From JBBSBL01 sp963735885 (GTDB lineage: Bacteria; Actinomycetota; Thermoleophilia; Solirubrobacterales; Solirubrobacteraceae), in NCBI GenBank assembly GCA_963735885.1, contig CAVTMP010000004.1, forward strand, positions 942,833 through 1,006,832: DNA of 64,000 nucleotides, in the 5' to 3' direction. Shown piece after piece: positions 45,123-53,898 of this stretch; the stretch's first letter is position 1, and each line of letters begins with the position of its first letter. Under the pieces are notes generated by a model that was not told the origin of the DNA, did not search any database, and saw nothing but the letters and a program-made list of their open reading frames with translations. A program made the translations under genes and the position numbers.

Positions 45123-45781
45123 TCAGCGGATGACGCGGTACCTGACGTGCGTGACCGCCGGGGAGGCGATCACCTCGACGGGCTCGAGGGTGGGGTCGCC
45201 GACGTCCTCGAGCAGCCGCTCGCCTGCCGCCGAGGACGATCGGAACGATGTGCAGGTAGAGCTCGTCGAGCATCCCGGCCGCGAGGTACTGCCGCACGGC
45301 GCTGGCGCCGCCGGCGATCGCGACGTCGTCGTCGCCGGCGGCGGTCCGGGCCTGCTCCAGCGCGGACTCGATCCCGTCGGTGACGAACGTGAACGTCGTG
45401 CCGCCCTCCATCGACAGCGGCGCGCGCGAGTGGTGGGTGAGCACGAAGACCGGCACGTGGAAGGGCGGGTCCGCGCCCCACCAGCCGCGTCCACGTCTCG
45501 TCCCACGGCCCGTCGCCGCCGCCGAACATCCTGCGGCCCATGACGTAGGCGCCGACACCTTGGACGACCTCCTCCAAGACCTCCGCATCGCGGGTGCGCT
45601 CACCGCCCTCCAACCCGTGTTGCTCCCGCCAGCTGTCGGTCGCGAACGCCCACTCGTGCAGGCGCATCCCGCCCTCCCCGATCGGGTTCTCCGTGCTCTG
45701 GCCGGGCCCGGCGACGAAGCCGTCGAGCGACATCGAGATCTGGCAGGTGACCGAGCCCAAGGTGGCGTCCTCCCGGCGCAT
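45123..45781 (-). CDS. RibD C-terminal/dihydrofolate reductase-like protein, frameshifted
   Basis: The product begins TCQISMSLDGFVAGPGQSTE, the typical start of the DfrA/YwjB-like reductase group. It continues LEEVVQGVGAYVMGRRMFGG, then after an indel near 45483 FHVPVFVLTHHSRAPLSMEG with TAAGDDDVAIAGGASAVRQY, and after another near 45234 LLEDVGDPTLEPVEVIASPA. ATG 45781 is possible, but GGGAGG upstream of TTG 45763 suggests that codon. About 210 residues. These proteins bind NADPH; the substrate of this small subgroup is unknown. It converges with HMG-CoA reductase. Confidence 0.75.
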
Positions 45782-45783
45782 CC

Positions 45784-45969
45784 TCAGTAGGAGCAGGGCA
45801 CGCCCTGATCCCGCAGGACGATGCACCAATTGTGCCGCTTCGGATCGAACTTCGGCGGCCCCTTCCAGTAGGGCCGATCCGACCGCGATCCGGAGCCGCG
45901 CCGGGACTGGTCGAGCGGCGGCGTCCCGATCGTGGGATCGCCTTCGGCTCGCCGGGATAGGGGCGTCAC
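45784..45969 (-). CDS. Possible small protein or gene remnant
   Basis: 61 codons, overlapping the end of the acyltransferase gene by four bases. The second half (SDRPYWKGPPKFDPKRHNWC, LRDQGVPCSY) has a natural-looking composition with two Cys and aromatic residues, unlike the Arg/Ala shadow frames elsewhere. The first part is less convincing. No family is recognised; it may be the C-terminus of a lost secreted protein. Confidence 0.25.
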   Translation of the reverse strand: MTPLSRRAEGDPTIGTPPLDQSRRGSGSRSDRPYWKGPPKFDPKRHNWCIVLRDQGVPCSY

Positions 45970-46814
45970 CGCGCTCGCGGGCCGCGCGCGGCGCGCCGCA
46001 CCTCACCGGCCAGCCGGGGAACGAGATGACGGGCCGGGTCGTGCTCGCGCTCGGCGATGAGCTGGTCGATGCCCGCCTCGAGCGCGGTCCGCACCGCGCG
46101 GCGCAGCGCCCGGGCGCCGTCGGCGTCATCCCACGAGGAGCCGAACGCGGCGGCGTCGATCGCCGTGCCGATCCGCGAGTAGATGCGCTGCGGGCGCGGC
46201 AGGGGCGTCGGCCCGATGCCGCGGACCACGGGCCAGAGCAGGTCGGGGTCCACGCCGAGCCGGCCGGCGAGCGCGCGCGCCGGCGCATAGAGGGGGTGGT
46301 CGGCGTCGAGCACGACGTCCCACATGTCGTCCACGCCGATGGTCGACACCGAGATCACCGGGTAGCCGAACTCGAGCGCCAGCCGCGCGAACCCGATCCG
46401 CTCCTTCCAGACCAGCCGGTAGCGCTCCCCGCGGCGGCGGGCGACCTCGCGCCCTCCGCCCGGGAACACGAGCATCGGCTGCCCGGCGCTGAGCAGGGCG
46501 CGCGCGTTCTCGCGCGTGCCGTCGATCGTTCCGAAGCGCGTGAGGAGATCCCGCCACCCCGGGACGCGGTAGTGCTGGTGCTCGCCGAGCGAGCGGACGA
46601 GCAGGCCGGTGTGCCGGTGGATTCCCAGCACGAGGAACGGGACGTCGAGCAGGCCCAGCGTCGTGTGGTTCCCGACGAGCAGGACCCGTCCATCGGCCGG
46701 GAGGTGCTCGTAGCCGTCGATCAGCGGGTCGGTCAGCGCCCGCCAGGGCGCGAGCAGCGCTCCGGCCGCGGCGAACTCGGCCGCCGTCGGACCGCCGATC
46801 GGCCCCGCGGACAT
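45966..46814 (-). CDS. Lysophospholipid acyltransferase-like protein
   Basis: 282 residues from ATG 46814. The acyltransferase signature is VLLVGNHTTLGLLDVPFLVL (His for catalysis, Asp eight residues on), followed by LGEHQHYRVPGWRDLLTRFG, GTRENARALLSAGQPMLVFP with GGGREVARRRGE, and ERIGFARLALEFGYPVISVS. The NHTTLGLLD form, not HxxxxD with four spacers, places it with the mono/diacylglycerol acyltransferase-like subgroup found in actinobacteria. It would acylate a glycerolipid at the membrane. It is the last gene of a five-gene same-strand cluster starting at 50203. Confidence 0.8.
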   Translation of the reverse strand: MSAGPIGGPTAAEFAAAGALLAPWRALTDPLIDGYEHLPADGRVLLVGNHTTLGLLDVPFLVLGIHRHTGLLVRSLGEHQHYRVPGWRDLLTRFGTIDGTRENARALLSAGQPMLVFPGGGREVARRRGERYRLVWKERIGFARLALEFGYPVISVSTIGVDDMWDVVLDADHPLYAPARALAGRLGVDPDLLWPVVRGIGPTPLPRPQRIYSRIGTAIDAAAFGSSWDDADGARALRRAVRTALEAGIDQLIAEREHDPARHLVPRLAGEVRRAARGPRAR

Positions 46815-46827
46815 CCGCCCGCCGCCG

Positions 46828-47433
46828 CTATCCACCCGCCAGCGCGAAGGCCCGCAGCGCCGCCTTGCCACCGCCGACGACCGGGTCGCCGTGCGCGAGC
46901 AGCAGCCGGTCGAAGTCGAGGTCGAGCAGCCGGGCGTAGGCCGCGCGCAGGCCGGCCTTGGTCCCCTCCGGGTCGTCCATGAACTGGTCGGGAACGAAGC
47001 CGAGCCGCTCGCCGCCCGGCCACCGCACGACCCCGTCGGCGCACGCCAGCGCCCGGTGGGCGGGCACGTGGAGCGCCGTCTCGTCCGGGCAGATCGCGTC
47101 GACCTCGTGGGCGACGGCTCCGCCCGGGAGCTCGTCGCCGAAGTCGAACGCCTCGACGGGGCCACGACCCTCGAGCTCGTGGACGCCGTTGCGAACGCCG
47201 TGCACCGTGCACCCGAAGGCCTCCCGCAGGAGCCAGGCGTCGCGGTCGTGGTGGCGGTTGGTGAGCAGCACGTGCTCGGGCGTGCCGTGCCGCTCGAACC
47301 ACCCGAGTCCCTCCGGCGGCAGCATCGGGTCGATCAGGACGCGCTCCGGCAGCAGGCAGTAGGAGCTGACGTCCATGCGGATGTGCGGGTGGCGTGCCGT
47401 CCAGTGCCAGAGGCCGGGAGCGATCTCGTGCAC
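46828..47433 (-). CDS. MBL-fold-like hydrolase
   Basis: 201 residues. It begins MHEIAPGLWHWTARHPHIRM, as in the metallo-beta-lactamase fold, then LPERVLIDPMLPPEGLGWFE and HVLLTNRHHDRDAWLLREAF. The usual HxHxDH metal motif is degenerate here (NRHHDRDA). Later comes VEAFDFGDELPGG, CADGVVRWPGGERLGFVPDQ and LLLAHGDPVVGGGKAALRAF. The His of LAHGDP is the last metal ligand. It may bind one metal or act non-catalytically. It starts ten bases after the end of the dienelactone hydrolase and precedes the acyltransferase by 13 bases. Confidence 0.75.
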   Translation of the reverse strand: MHEIAPGLWHWTARHPHIRMDVSSYCLLPERVLIDPMLPPEGLGWFERHGTPEHVLLTNRHHDRDAWLLREAFGCTVHGVRNGVHELEGRGPVEAFDFGDELPGGAVAHEVDAICPDETALHVPAHRALACADGVVRWPGGERLGFVPDQFMDDPEGTKAGLRAAYARLLDLDFDRLLLAHGDPVVGGGKAALRAFALAGG

Positions 47434-47443
47434 GCCCGGGAGC

Positions 47444-48166
47444 CTACGGGAGGTGGCGCAGGAACCAGTCGGCCGCCAGGCGGGCGACCTCGTCGAGCGC
47501 CCCGGGCTCCTCGAACAGGTGCGTCGCGCGCGGGACGACCGCGAGCTCGCAGGGCGCCCGGATCGCGGCCTGCGCCTCGCGGTTGAGCTCGAGGACGAGC
47601 CGGTCCGCGCCGCCGACGATCAACAGCACCGGGGCGCGGACCGCGCGCAGCGCGGACCCGGCGAGGTCCGGCCGGCCACCGCGCGACACCACGGCGCGGA
47701 CCCCGGCGTCCGCCTCGGACGCGGCGATGAGCGCGGCCCCGGCGCCGGTGCTCGCGCCGAAGTACCCGATCGGCAGCCCGGCCGTGGCGGGCTCGTCGGT
47801 CGCCCACGCCGTCGCCGCGCGCAGACGCGCGGCGAGCAGCCCGACGTCGAAGACGTTGCGCCGGTCGTGCTCCTCCTCGGGCGTGAGCAGGTCGAGCAGG
47901 AGGGTCGCGAGCCCGCGGGCGACGAGGAGGTCGGCGACGTGCCGGTTGCGGGGGCTGTGGCGGCTGCTGCCGCTGCCGTGGGCGAAGGCGACGAGGCCGT
48001 GCGCGCCCGCCGGCACGGTGAGGTCGCCCTCCAGCACGACCGACTCGGCGGGCACGGCGACCGGGCGCGCAGCGCCGCGGCCGTCCGGCGCCGGGGGATC
48101 GGACCGGTCGTCGCGCGCCCTGGGGCCCGGCCGCCGCGGCCGCCCCCGGCGAGGGGTCACCGGCAC
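47444..48166 (-). CDS. Dienelactone hydrolase-like alpha/beta hydrolase
   Basis: Drawn from GTG 48166; about 240 residues, though the folded part begins at PVAVPAESVVLEGDLTVPAG. Catalytic residues are visible: nucleophile Ser in IGYFGASTGAGAALIAASEA, Asp in LLIVGGADRLVLELN and His in VPRATHLFEEPG. LVAFAHGSGSSRHSPRNRHV is the oxyanion loop. The same domain is known fused to a phosphoribosyltransferase in mycobacteria. Removing one base near 48125 would join this frame to the upstream phosphoribosyltransferase, so the two may be one protein. Confidence 0.8.
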   Translation of the reverse strand: MPVTPRRGRPRRPGPRARDDRSDPPAPDGRGAARPVAVPAESVVLEGDLTVPAGAHGLVAFAHGSGSSRHSPRNRHVADLLVARGLATLLLDLLTPEEEHDRRNVFDVGLLAARLRAATAWATDEPATAGLPIGYFGASTGAGAALIAASEADAGVRAVVSRGGRPDLAGSALRAVRAPVLLIVGGADRLVLELNREAQAAIRAPCELAVVPRATHLFEEPGALDEVARLAADWFLRHLP

Positions 48167-48821
48167 GCGCGAGCAGCGTCGCCACCTCGGCGTCGGTCGT
48201 CTGGTCGAACGCCTCGTACCACGAGCCGACCGACCACAGGAGCGGCGGCACGACGACGCACACCACCTCGTCCGCCTCGTCGCGCAGCCGGGCGACGGCC
48301 TGCGGCGACGCCACCGGCACCGCGAGGACGATGCGGGCGGCGCCCCGCGCCCGGACCGCGCGCAGCGCCGCCGCCGCGGTGCCGCCGGTCGCGACGCCGT
48401 CGTCGACGACGATCACGGTGCGCCCCGCGACCGGCGCGGCCGCGCGGCCGCCGCGGTAGCGGTCGAGGCGCACCCGGAGCTCGTGCTCGGCCCGCCGCAG
48501 CCCCAGCTCGAGCTCCTCGGCGCTCACGAGCAGGGCGCGGACCGCGTCCGCGTCGAGCACGCGCACGCCCCCTTCGGCGACGGCGCCGATGCCGAGCTCG
48601 GGATTGCCGGGCGCGCCGACCTTGCGCACGAGCAGGACGTCGAGCGGGGCCCCGAGCGATCGCGCGACCTCGTAGCCCACCGGGACGCCGCCGCGCGGAA
48701 GGGCCAGCACCACCGGGTCCTCGGCGGCGAGCGGCCGCAACGCGTCGGCGAGCGCCGCGCCGGCCTCGCGGCGGTCGCGGAAGACCCGCGCGGGACCGCT
48801 GGAGGAGGTCGGCGAGGCCAC
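48122..48821 (-). CDS. Phosphoribosyltransferase-family protein
   Basis: From GTG 48821: VFRDRREAGAALADALRPLA, VVLALPRGGVPVGYEVARSL, LLVRKVGAPGNPELGIGAVA and the PRPP-binding loop TVIVVDDGVATGGTAAAALR at residues 135-154. This is a type I PRTase fold of about 220 residues. The frame stays open much further, but recognisable sequence ends near 48122, where the dienelactone hydrolase frame takes over. The start lies 11 bases after the stop of the erythromycin esterase-like gene. From memory, mycobacterial Rv0571c carries PRTase plus dienelactone hydrolase and Rv2030c PRTase plus erythromycin esterase, so all three modules here belong together. Confidence 0.8.
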
Positions 48822-48832
48822 CGCGCCGTCCT

Positions 48833-50203
48833 CTAGAGCGCGGTCGGGTAGGTCTCGGGCGGCTCGCCGCTCAGCCACTCGGCGCCGCGCTCGAGGGGCT
48901 CGACCGCCCGGGTCGTGTCGAGGTGGACGATCGCGTCGAACTGGGCGCCGGGGCGCGTCGCGAAGTAGTGGCTCTCGCGCTCGGTCTCCGGCCGGTAGAT
49001 CACGCCGATCGCCCGCCCGAGCCGCACGCGCTCGAGCGCGCCCGCCGCGTCGCCGCCCGGCCGGGGCGCGAGCACGAACGCCGGCAGGCCGACGGCGTGC
49101 AGGAGCTTCTCGAGGCTGTCCGGGAGGGCCGGACGCACCGTGCGGCGCAGCGCGGTACCGCCCCAGTGGGTCGCCGCGGTCACGGTCCCGTCGTGGGTCG
49201 TGAACCCGACGAGCACGGCGTCGCGACCGTGACGCTCGCGGGCGAGGCGCCCGAGGGTGAGATCGCCCCGATCCCCCATCTCGGTGGCACGCGCGTCGCC
49301 GACGTGCGAGTTGTGCGCCCAGACCACGATCCGGGCCTCCCCGACGTGGCGGTCGAGGTGGGCGAGCAGGTGGTCGAGGGTGTCGGCCATGTGGCGGTCG
49401 CGCAGGTTCCACGACCCGGCCGGGTCGCCGAACATCGACCGGTAGTACTCCTCCGCGTCGGCGATCGTGCGGGCGTTCTCCTCGGCGAAGAGGAACTCGT
49501 CCTCCGCGGCGAACCCGTCGCGGCGCAGGTAGTCGGCGGCGCGGCGCCGCAGGTCGACGAGCTGGGCGACCGCCTCGCGGCGGCACGGCTCATCCACCCC
49601 GAGGGTGACCGCCCGGCCGTAGGCCTGGCTCTCACCGCCGAAGCGCTCGAAGCACGCGTAGCGCTCCCGAGCCCGATCGGCCGCCTCCGGGTCCACGCCG
49701 TCGAGATAGGCGAGCACGGCCTCGATCGACGCGAACAGGCTGTAGAGGTCGAGCCCGTAGAAGCCCACCCGGCCGCCGGCCGAGGGCCTCCGGTCGTTGT
49801 GGGCTCGGAGCCACCCGACGAAGTCGAGGACCTCCGCGTTCCGCCACATCCACGTCGGGAAGCGACGGAAGCCGCGCAACGCCTCCTCGGCGTCGCGGTC
49901 GTGCCCGTCACCGCGGACGTAGCGGTTGACGCGGTAGGCATCCGGCCAGTCGCCCTCGATCGCGACCGCGGCGAACCCCCGCTCCTCGATGAGCCGGCGG
50001 GTGATGCGCGCCCGCTCGGCGTAGAACTCGTGCGTGCCGTGGGAGGCCTCCCCGAGGAGCACGACCCGCGCGTCGCCGACGCGGTCGAGCAGGCCGTCGT
50101 AGTCCGAAGGGCCCGCGCCGATCTCGCCCGCTTCGGCGCGAAGCGCCCCTGCGGCCTCCCGCAGCTCGCGATCGGAGTCGACGGGTTGGAGTCGGCGAGC
50201 CAT
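48833..50203 (-). CDS. Erythromycin esterase-like protein
   Basis: 456 residues from ATG 50203. The family motifs are ARVVLLGEASHGTHEFYAER near residue 50 (Glu and His), AVAIEGDWPDAYRVNRYVRG, VLDFVGWLRAHNDR, and ARIVVWAHNSHVGDARATEM near 305 (second His). The C-terminus has IGVIYRPETERESHYFATRP. Most relatives outside resistance plasmids are chromosomal proteins of unknown substrate, so a macrolide resistance role should not be assumed. It is the first gene of the minus-strand cluster with PRTase, dienelactone hydrolase, MBL and acyltransferase. Confidence 0.88.
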   Translation of the reverse strand: MARRLQPVDSDRELREAAGALRAEAGEIGAGPSDYDGLLDRVGDARVVLLGEASHGTHEFYAERARITRRLIEERGFAAVAIEGDWPDAYRVNRYVRGDGHDRDAEEALRGFRRFPTWMWRNAEVLDFVGWLRAHNDRRPSAGGRVGFYGLDLYSLFASIEAVLAYLDGVDPEAADRARERYACFERFGGESQAYGRAVTLGVDEPCRREAVAQLVDLRRRAADYLRRDGFAAEDEFLFAEENARTIADAEEYYRSMFGDPAGSWNLRDRHMADTLDHLLAHLDRHVGEARIVVWAHNSHVGDARATEMGDRGDLTLGRLARERHGRDAVLVGFTTHDGTVTAATHWGGTALRRTVRPALPDSLEKLLHAVGLPAFVLAPRPGGDAAGALERVRLGRAIGVIYRPETERESHYFATRPGAQFDAIVHLDTTRAVEPLERGAEWLSGEPPETYPTAL

Positions 50204-50420
50204 GACGTTCGGCCCGATCGTCGCACGACGTCCGTGGGCCGTCATGCGGGGCCGCGCCCATCGCGCGTCCGGAGTTTCCCGGGGTCGCCCGCGGCGGGCC
50301 CGCCGCGCAGCTCGTCGAGACCTGATCGTCGTTCCGTGGACACATGGGCTGCCGCAACTCCCGCGCCACCGGCGGGTTCCAGCGGACGTCGGAGGACCGG
50401 ACGACCGAGGAGGAGCAGCG

Positions 50421-51308
50421 ATGTCGAGGATGCATCGGCGGGTGGCCGCCATCGTGGCGATCGGCGCGACCGCCGCCCTGGTCGCCGGGTGCACGGTGCC
50501 GAGGCCCGCGGGCGAGGGGACGGTGCGCTACCGCGACGAGATCACCACGCAGGTCAAGGTGACGAAGGATCTCGTCTACTCGCAGAGCCAGGACGGAACC
50601 GCCAACCCGCTGCGTCTCGACCTCTACGAGCCGCAGACCGACACGGTCGCCAAGCGCCCGGTGCTCGTCTGGATCCACGGCGGCGGCTTCACCTCCGGCA
50701 GCAAGAGCGGCGGCGGGCTCGCCCCCCAGTTCGCGCGCCTCGGCTACGTCAGCGTGTCGATCGACTACCGCCTGCTGCGCGCGGGCCAGGAGGGCTGCGC
50801 CAGCCAGGGGGCCACCCCCGAGTGCACGAGGGCCGTGCTCGCGGCGCAGCACGACGCCCAGGCCGCGGTCCGCTGGCTGCGGGCGAACGCGGCGACGTAT
50901 CGCGTCGATCCGAACCGCATCGCCGCGTCGGGCGGCTCGGCCGGCGGCGTGACGGCGCTGCTGCTGGCGACGAACTCGGAGGACGCGGGCGACAGCGGGA
51001 ACCCCGGCCAGAGCTCGAAGGTGCAGGGCGCGGCCGTGCTCAACGGCGCGCTCCCGTTCAACGACACGATCAACTCGGGCGACGCGCCGACGATCTTCTT
51101 CCACGGGACGAAGGACGCGGTCGTGCCCTACGAGTGGGCCGCGAGCAACGTGAGCGCGATGCTCCAGCGGGGAGTGGCCGGCAACCTCATCACCTTCGAG
51201 GGCCTGGGTCACGGGCTGATCAACAACAGCACGGCCCGGCCGGTCATCGACGAGCAGTCGAAGTACTGGCTCTACTACGCGCTGGATCTGCAGCACGCGG
51301 CGCGGTAG
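50421..51308 (+). CDS. Secreted carboxylesterase/BD-FAE-type alpha/beta hydrolase lipoprotein
   Basis: 295 residues from ATG 50421, preceded by a strong GAGGAGGAG. A lipobox (ALVAGC) makes it a lipoprotein. The oxyanion loop VLVWIHGGGFTSGSKSGGGL, nucleophile IAASGGSAGGVTALLLATNS (GGSAGG), Asp in FFHGTKDAVVPYEWA and His in EGLGHGLINNS form a complete catalytic set. Cys pair CASQGATPEC may form a disulfide. It hydrolyses an ester outside the membrane; the substrate is unknown. Its 3' end overlaps the convergent cyclopropane synthase gene by about 65 bases. Confidence 0.88.
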   Translation: MSRMHRRVAAIVAIGATAALVAGCTVPRPAGEGTVRYRDEITTQVKVTKDLVYSQSQDGTANPLRLDLYEPQTDTVAKRPVLVWIHGGGFTSGSKSGGGLAPQFARLGYVSVSIDYRLLRAGQEGCASQGATPECTRAVLAAQHDAQAAVRWLRANAATYRVDPNRIAASGGSAGGVTALLLATNSEDAGDSGNPGQSSKVQGAAVLNGALPFNDTINSGDAPTIFFHGTKDAVVPYEWAASNVSAMLQRGVAGNLITFEGLGHGLINNSTARPVIDEQSKYWLYYALDLQHAAR

Positions 51309-52572
51309 CGGGCCGGGCCGCGAGCCCGGGCTGCCGGCGGGACGAACCGGATCCCGCCGGCCCGGGCCGCCGGCAGCGCACCTGGTAGACCGACTCGAAG
51401 CCCGTGAGGAAGCCCTGCCGCGCCGCACGCAGGTAGAGCCGCCAGACCCGGGCGCGCTCCGCGCCGGCGATCCGCACCGCGTCGTCGTAGCGGGCGTCGA
51501 AGCGCTCGATCCAGTGGGTGATCGTCTCGGCGTAGTCGCCGGGGAATCCCTCGACGTGCTCGGTGGCGAACCCGGCGCGCTCGAGCGCGAGTTGCACGCG
51601 CGACAGGGGGAGCGGTCGGGCGTCGGGGAAGACGTAGCGCTCCGAGAAGGCGCCCGCCTCGGTGTCGGGGCCGTGCCCGAGCTGCGCGATGCCGTGGTTG
51701 AGCAGCCGCCCGCCGGGCCGCAGCAGCGCGGCGAGGCGCTCGGCGTAGAGGTCGATCCGCTCCTCGCCGACGTGCTCGACCATGCCGATGCTCGCCGCCG
51801 CATCGAAGGGCTCGCCGTCCAGCTCCCGGTAGTCCATGGCGCGGAACTCGACCCGGTCGCCGACCCCCGCCGCGGCGGCCCGCTCCCGGGCGAGCGCCGC
51901 CTGGGGCTCGGAGAGCGTGATGCCGAGCACGCGGGCGCCGTGGCGCGACGCCGCGTGGATGGCGAAGCTGCCCCAGCCGCAGCCGATGTCGACCACCCGC
52001 TCGCCCGGGGTGAGCTCGAGCTTCGTGCAGACGAGCTCGAGCTTGGCCTCCTGCGCCGCCTCGAGCGTCGTCGCCCCGCGCGAGAAGATGCCGCAGCTGT
52101 AGGTCATCGAGTCGTCGAGGAAGAGGGCGAAGAACTCGTTGCCGACGTCGTAGTGGTGGCGCACCGCGCGCGCGTCGCGGGCGCGCGAGTGGCGGTCGCC
52201 GCGCGGCCGGAGCTCGGCCTCGGGCGCGGGCGGCGCGGGGCCGAGGCCGCCGGCGGCCGCGGCGGCGAGCACGAGCCGGGCACGGCCGGAGGGCGGGATG
52301 TCGGGCGGCTCCCAGGCGTCGACGAGCGCGACCACCGCGTCGAGGTCGTCCACGTCGAGCCGGCCGGTGACGTAGGCGCGGCCGAGGCCGAGCTCGCCGG
52401 GCGCCCGGAGGACCTGGGCGACGGCGCGCGGCGAGCGCACGAAGAAGGTCGGGGCGCCGGGGCTCGTCGCGGGCACCTCGCTCCCGTCCCAGAAGCGGAT
52501 CGCGAAGGGTCGCTCCGGCAGCGCGCGCTCGATCGCTCGCCTCAGCGGCGCGGGGCGGGCCAGCAGGGGCAT
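51244..52572 (-). CDS. Cyclopropane-fatty-acyl-phospholipid synthase
   Basis: 442 residues. The N-terminal lipid-binding part has IRFWDGSEVPATSPGAPTFF and GLGRAYVTGRLDVDDLDAVV. The methyltransferase part has HHYDVGNEFFALFLDDSMTY (catalytic family block), ERVVDIGCGWGSFAIHAASR (SAM site near 190), SIGMVEHVG and YVFPDARPLPLSR. It transfers a methylene from SAM to a double bond of membrane phospholipids. The last 40 residues (GSSRRQPGLAARPATAPRAA) are low complexity and overlap the esterase, so the true stop may be earlier. It is divergent from a fatty acid desaturase, a natural partner that would make its unsaturated substrate. Confidence 0.92.
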   Translation of the reverse strand: MPLLARPAPLRRAIERALPERPFAIRFWDGSEVPATSPGAPTFFVRSPRAVAQVLRAPGELGLGRAYVTGRLDVDDLDAVVALVDAWEPPDIPPSGRARLVLAAAAAGGLGPAPPAPEAELRPRGDRHSRARDARAVRHHYDVGNEFFALFLDDSMTYSCGIFSRGATTLEAAQEAKLELVCTKLELTPGERVVDIGCGWGSFAIHAASRHGARVLGITLSEPQAALARERAAAAGVGDRVEFRAMDYRELDGEPFDAAASIGMVEHVGEERIDLYAERLAALLRPGGRLLNHGIAQLGHGPDTEAGAFSERYVFPDARPLPLSRVQLALERAGFATEHVEGFPGDYAETITHWIERFDARYDDAVRIAGAERARVWRLYLRAARQGFLTGFESVYQVRCRRPGPAGSGSSRRQPGLAARPATAPRAADPARSRASTSTARR

Positions 52573-52620
52573 CGTGACCTCCTCGTTCTCGGTGGCGGGC
52601 CGGACGTCGCCGGGCAGCCG

Positions 52621-52626
52621 TACACT
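52621..52626 (+). promoter_or_regulatory. -10 element (TACACT) upstream of the desaturase
   Basis: TACACT lies between the divergent cyclopropane synthase and desaturase genes, about 85 bases before the desaturase ATG. It is identical to the tRNA -10 boxes of this window. Confidence 0.5.
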
Positions 52627-52709
52627 AGGGCGAACCGTACGCCGCCTGTGGGGCCACGTCCCTCTCTCCGCGCGTGGCCGATCCTCAGAGGACGAAGAAG
52701 GGCAGGACG

Positions 52710-53702
52710 ATGAGCGCGAGCCCCGCGACCGTCGAGGTGGCCGACGAGGCCGAAGTCGAGGGGCCGCAGCCGGGAGACCTCACCGACGTCCCGATGAGCG
52801 CGGTCGACCGCACGGCGAGCGCGGTGGTGATGATCGTTCCGTTCCTGCTCGTGTTCCTCGCCGGCTGGCTGGCGTGGGACGACGCCCTGCACTGGCAGGA
52901 CCTCGTCGTCTTCGCCGTGACCTACGTGCCCATCGGGCTCGGCATCACGGTCGGCTTCCACCGCCTCTTCACCCACCGCAGCTTCAAGACCACGCGCGGG
53001 GTGCGGTTCGCGCTCGCGGCGCTCGGCTCCGCGGCGGTCGAGGGCCCGGTCATCGAGTGGGTGGCCAACCATCGCATGCACCACGCGTTCTCCGACCGGC
53101 CCGGAGACCCGCACAGTCCGCACCTCGACCACGACGCCTCGGGCCTGCGCGGCGAGCTGATCGGGCTCTGGCACGCGCACATGGGCTGGGTCTTCGGCGA
53201 CGAGACGGCGAGTGAGCAGCGCTACTGCCCGGACCTGCTCGCGGACCCGGTCGTCCGCTTCGTCGACCGGACCTTCGTGCTGTGGGTCGCCGTCGGGCTC
53301 GCCTTTCCGTTCGGCCTGGGGGTCGCGCTGACCGGGACCGTGGCCGGCGGGCTCACCGGCCTGCTGTGGGGCGGCGCGGTGCGCATCTTCCTGATGCACC
53401 AGACGACCTACAGCATCAACTCGATCTGCCACTACTTCGGCCGCCAGGAGTACCGGACCCGTGACGAGTCGCGCAACGTCGCGTGGCTCTCGCTCATCAC
53501 CTTCGGCGAGGCCTGGCACAACAACCACCACGCCTTCCCGACCTCGGCGCGTCACGGCCTGCGGCGCGGCCAGGTGGACATCTCCGCCCTGACGATCGCG
53601 GCGCTCGAGCGCGTCGGGCTCGCGTGGGACGTCGTGCGGGTGGCGCCCGAGCGGCAGGCCGCGAAGGCGCGCCGGCCGGCATCCGCCGGCAGCTCGGCGT
53701 AG
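52710..53702 (+). CDS. Acyl-CoA/acyl-lipid delta-9 fatty acid desaturase
   Basis: 330 residues from ATG 52710, preferred over 52674 because GAAGAAGGGCAGG lies just upstream. The three histidine boxes that hold the di-iron centre are FHRLFTHRSFK, NHRMHHAFSD and WHNNHHAFPTS. Four hydrophobic helices (VVMIVPFLLVFLAGWLAW and others) anchor it in the membrane. It introduces a cis double bond in fatty acyl chains using oxygen and electrons from a ferredoxin or cytochrome. The neighbour on the other strand is cyclopropane synthase. Confidence 0.92.
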   Translation: MSASPATVEVADEAEVEGPQPGDLTDVPMSAVDRTASAVVMIVPFLLVFLAGWLAWDDALHWQDLVVFAVTYVPIGLGITVGFHRLFTHRSFKTTRGVRFALAALGSAAVEGPVIEWVANHRMHHAFSDRPGDPHSPHLDHDASGLRGELIGLWHAHMGWVFGDETASEQRYCPDLLADPVVRFVDRTFVLWVAVGLAFPFGLGVALTGTVAGGLTGLLWGGAVRIFLMHQTTYSINSICHYFGRQEYRTRDESRNVAWLSLITFGEAWHNNHHAFPTSARHGLRRGQVDISALTIAALERVGLAWDVVRVAPERQAAKARRPASAGSSA

Positions 53703-53703
53703 C

Positions 53704-53898
53704 ATGGACGACGGCTTCCACGAGGGCCAGCGCATCTGGGTCCAACAGCCCGACGGCACGGCGCGAGCCGGCATCTACGTCGGCGGCGGCGAGAACGCGA
53801 CGTGGTTCGGGGGCGCGCCGCTGGCCTACGTCGTCTACCCGGACGTGCGCTCGGGCGAAGAGGTCGAGATCGCCCGCGTCACCCCTCGCGACGCGTAG
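53704..53898 (+). CDS. Small conserved-looking cytoplasmic protein
   Basis: 64 residues starting two bases after the desaturase stop. The sequence FHEGQRIWVQQPDGTARAGI and YVGGGENATWFGGAPLAYVV looks like a small SH3-like barrel (VYPDVRSGEEVEIARVT closes it). Position and spacing suggest co-transcription with the desaturase. It has no known family and no signal peptide. Confidence 0.6.
   Translation: MDDGFHEGQRIWVQQPDGTARAGIYVGGGENATWFGGAPLAYVVYPDVRSGEEVEIARVTPRDA

Noticed and set aside
48833..50203. Macrolide resistance gene
   Set aside because: The family name suggests it, but chromosomal relatives have unknown substrates and the genomic context is not a resistance locus.
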